Assembly (NCBI GenBank): GCA_007123695.1
Contig: SLGN01000588.1
Coordinates: 1-6,265 of the forward strand
Direction of reading: 5' to 3'
Length of the DNA: 6,265 nucleotides
DNA from: Verrucomicrobiales bacterium
Lineage (GTDB): Bacteria > Verrucomicrobiota > Verrucomicrobiia > Verrucomicrobiales > DEV007
Below the pieces are notes generated by a model, which made no database searches, was not told the origin of the DNA, and saw only the letters and a program-made list of their open reading frames with translations. The translations under genes were made by a program, and so were the position numbers. Each line of letters opens with the position of its first letter. The first letter of the stretch is position 1. Of the stretch, positions 5,683 to 6,265 are shown piece by piece.

Positions 5683-6159
5683 TTAAAATTCCACCGTCAC
5701 GCCCTGCCTTGCTCCGAGCGCGTGTCCGCGGGAGAGATGTTGGACAAGCGCATCGACTTCCCTCTCGATCATCGGCAGGGCGGCGTAGGGGGGCACCTCG
5801 TCGATGTCGGGGACGTTCCAATACCGGATCCGGTCGGTCCACATGGGGAAGCGCCTGGCCACCATGGGCCTGTGCTCGGTCTCGTAGAGGGCGACGACGA
5901 GGGAGGCCTCGGCCAGGTCGTCCGCCACGACCCTGAGAGGGTGGTTTCTCGTGAGATGCCGGGGAATCGAGTGCATTTCGAGCCGGTCTGCGGCATGGTG
6001 CGACAGCGGCGAATCTTCGAGGTGCGGTCGGAATCCGCGCGATTCGGCACGCCAGTGCAGCCGCTCCTTCTGAGCGTGGTGGTTGAACCATGCCTCGGCG
6101 TAGCGGCTCCGGTAGTAGTTGCCGGTGCAGAGGAAGAGAAGTGTCTGCCATTCTTTCAC
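5683..6159 (-). CDS. Low-molecular-weight protein tyrosine phosphatase family protein
   Basis: The protein is 158 residues from a GTG at 6157-6159, a usual length for this family. The phosphate-binding loop is at the N-terminus after a hydrophobic strand: LLFLCTGNYYRSRYAE, giving C-x5-R (nucleophile Cys11, Arg17) followed by Ser18. The likely general acid is Asp118 in WNVPDIDE, corresponding to the DP loop of the family. Family members remove phosphate from protein tyrosines or small substrates; the target here is unknown. The loop has Tyr-Tyr where classical members have Ile-Cys, and SR where they have SP, so it belongs to a divergent subgroup. No ATG is available and the frame stays open upstream to the window edge, so the start is uncertain. 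GTG is chosen because it precedes the first conserved strand. No Shine-Dalgarno is visible. The next gene starts about 100 bp on and has its own promoter. Confidence 0.85.
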   Translation of the reverse strand: MKEWQTLLFLCTGNYYRSRYAEAWFNHHAQKERLHWRAESRGFRPHLEDSPLSHHAADRLEMHSIPRHLTRNHPLRVVADDLAEASLVVALYETEHRPMVARRFPMWTDRIRYWNVPDIDEVPPYAALPMIEREVDALVQHLSRGHALGARQGVTVEF

Positions 6160-6165
6160 GCCGCC

Positions 6166-6196
6166 AATGTATGCGCCGCCGATCCGGGAAAGCCAA
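6166..6196 (-). promoter_or_regulatory. Promoter candidate for the phosphatase gene
   Basis: On the minus strand, TTGGCT (6191-6196) and TACATT (6166-6171) are 19 bp apart, each matching 4 of 6 consensus bases. Exactly six bases separate the -10 from the GTG at 6159, the same spacing as before the LamG ORF, which again implies a leaderless transcript. The long spacer makes this tentative. Confidence 0.3.
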
Positions 6197-6237
6197 TCAG
6201 GAAATGTTAAGTATCCGTCACGGTCGGGGCTTCGGGG

Positions 6238-6265
6238 CCCGATTGCCCGATTGCCCGATTGCCCG
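6238..6265. repeat. 8-bp tandem repeat at the right edge
   Basis: The unit CCCGATTG is repeated perfectly three times and continues with CCCG to the last base, so the array is at least 3.5 copies and its true length is not visible. It lies upstream of the phosphatase gene. Confidence 0.85.

Noticed and set aside
6238..6265. Start of a CRISPR array
   Set aside because: The units are 8 bp and directly adjacent, with no spacers. This is a simple tandem repeat.

Overview
The window is G+C-rich: two 60-base lines counted by hand inside the helicase and PIN-PhoH genes give 65% and 72%. All four recognisable loci lie on the minus strand, so the map reads right to left. The organism looks like a Gram-negative bacterium, perhaps of the Planctomycetes-Verrucomicrobia-Chlamydiae group. 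This rests on the mix of a LamG-like domain with serine tracts, a D-rich Rhs core, a PIN-PhoH protein and gene starts without Shine-Dalgarno sequences. It is inference, not proof.

Right to left, the layout is as follows. An 8-bp tandem repeat runs off the right edge. Next comes a low-molecular-weight protein tyrosine phosphatase-like gene (6159-5683). A gap of about 100 bp follows, holding the best promoter in the window (TTGACA, 17 bp, CAGAAT) and a small hairpin at the start of the predicted leader. Then come a PIN-PhoH gene (5580-3976; nuclease fold plus PhoH ATPase) and, 65 bp on, a Rep/UvrD/PcrA-type helicase gene (3910-1889). These three are ordinary housekeeping-type genes with intact motifs.

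The left quarter is the accessory part. After the helicase stop there are two back-to-back GC hairpins and then a good promoter candidate ending exactly six bases before an ATG at 1647. That frame (1647-1006) encodes a LamG-like domain interrupted by a Ser/Trp/His-rich tract, and it stops at a TGA. Past the TGA the same frame stays open to the left edge (335 codons). It encodes a second Ser/Trp/His tract, the end of an Rhs/YD-repeat protein with the core signature ending in NRDPIG, and a Cys-containing C-terminal tip that is much more AT-rich (about 47% G+C). I read this as a headless Rhs-type polymorphic-toxin gene, lacking the usual long YD-repeat body and split by one in-frame stop. The two Ser tracts share an identical 20-bp direct repeat in the same codon phase, so recombination between the copies would delete 207 bp (69 codons), including the stop. 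That is the most unusual structure in the window.

The housekeeping genes show no obvious functional link to the Rhs locus. The hairpins and separate promoter suggest that the Rhs locus is its own transcription unit.
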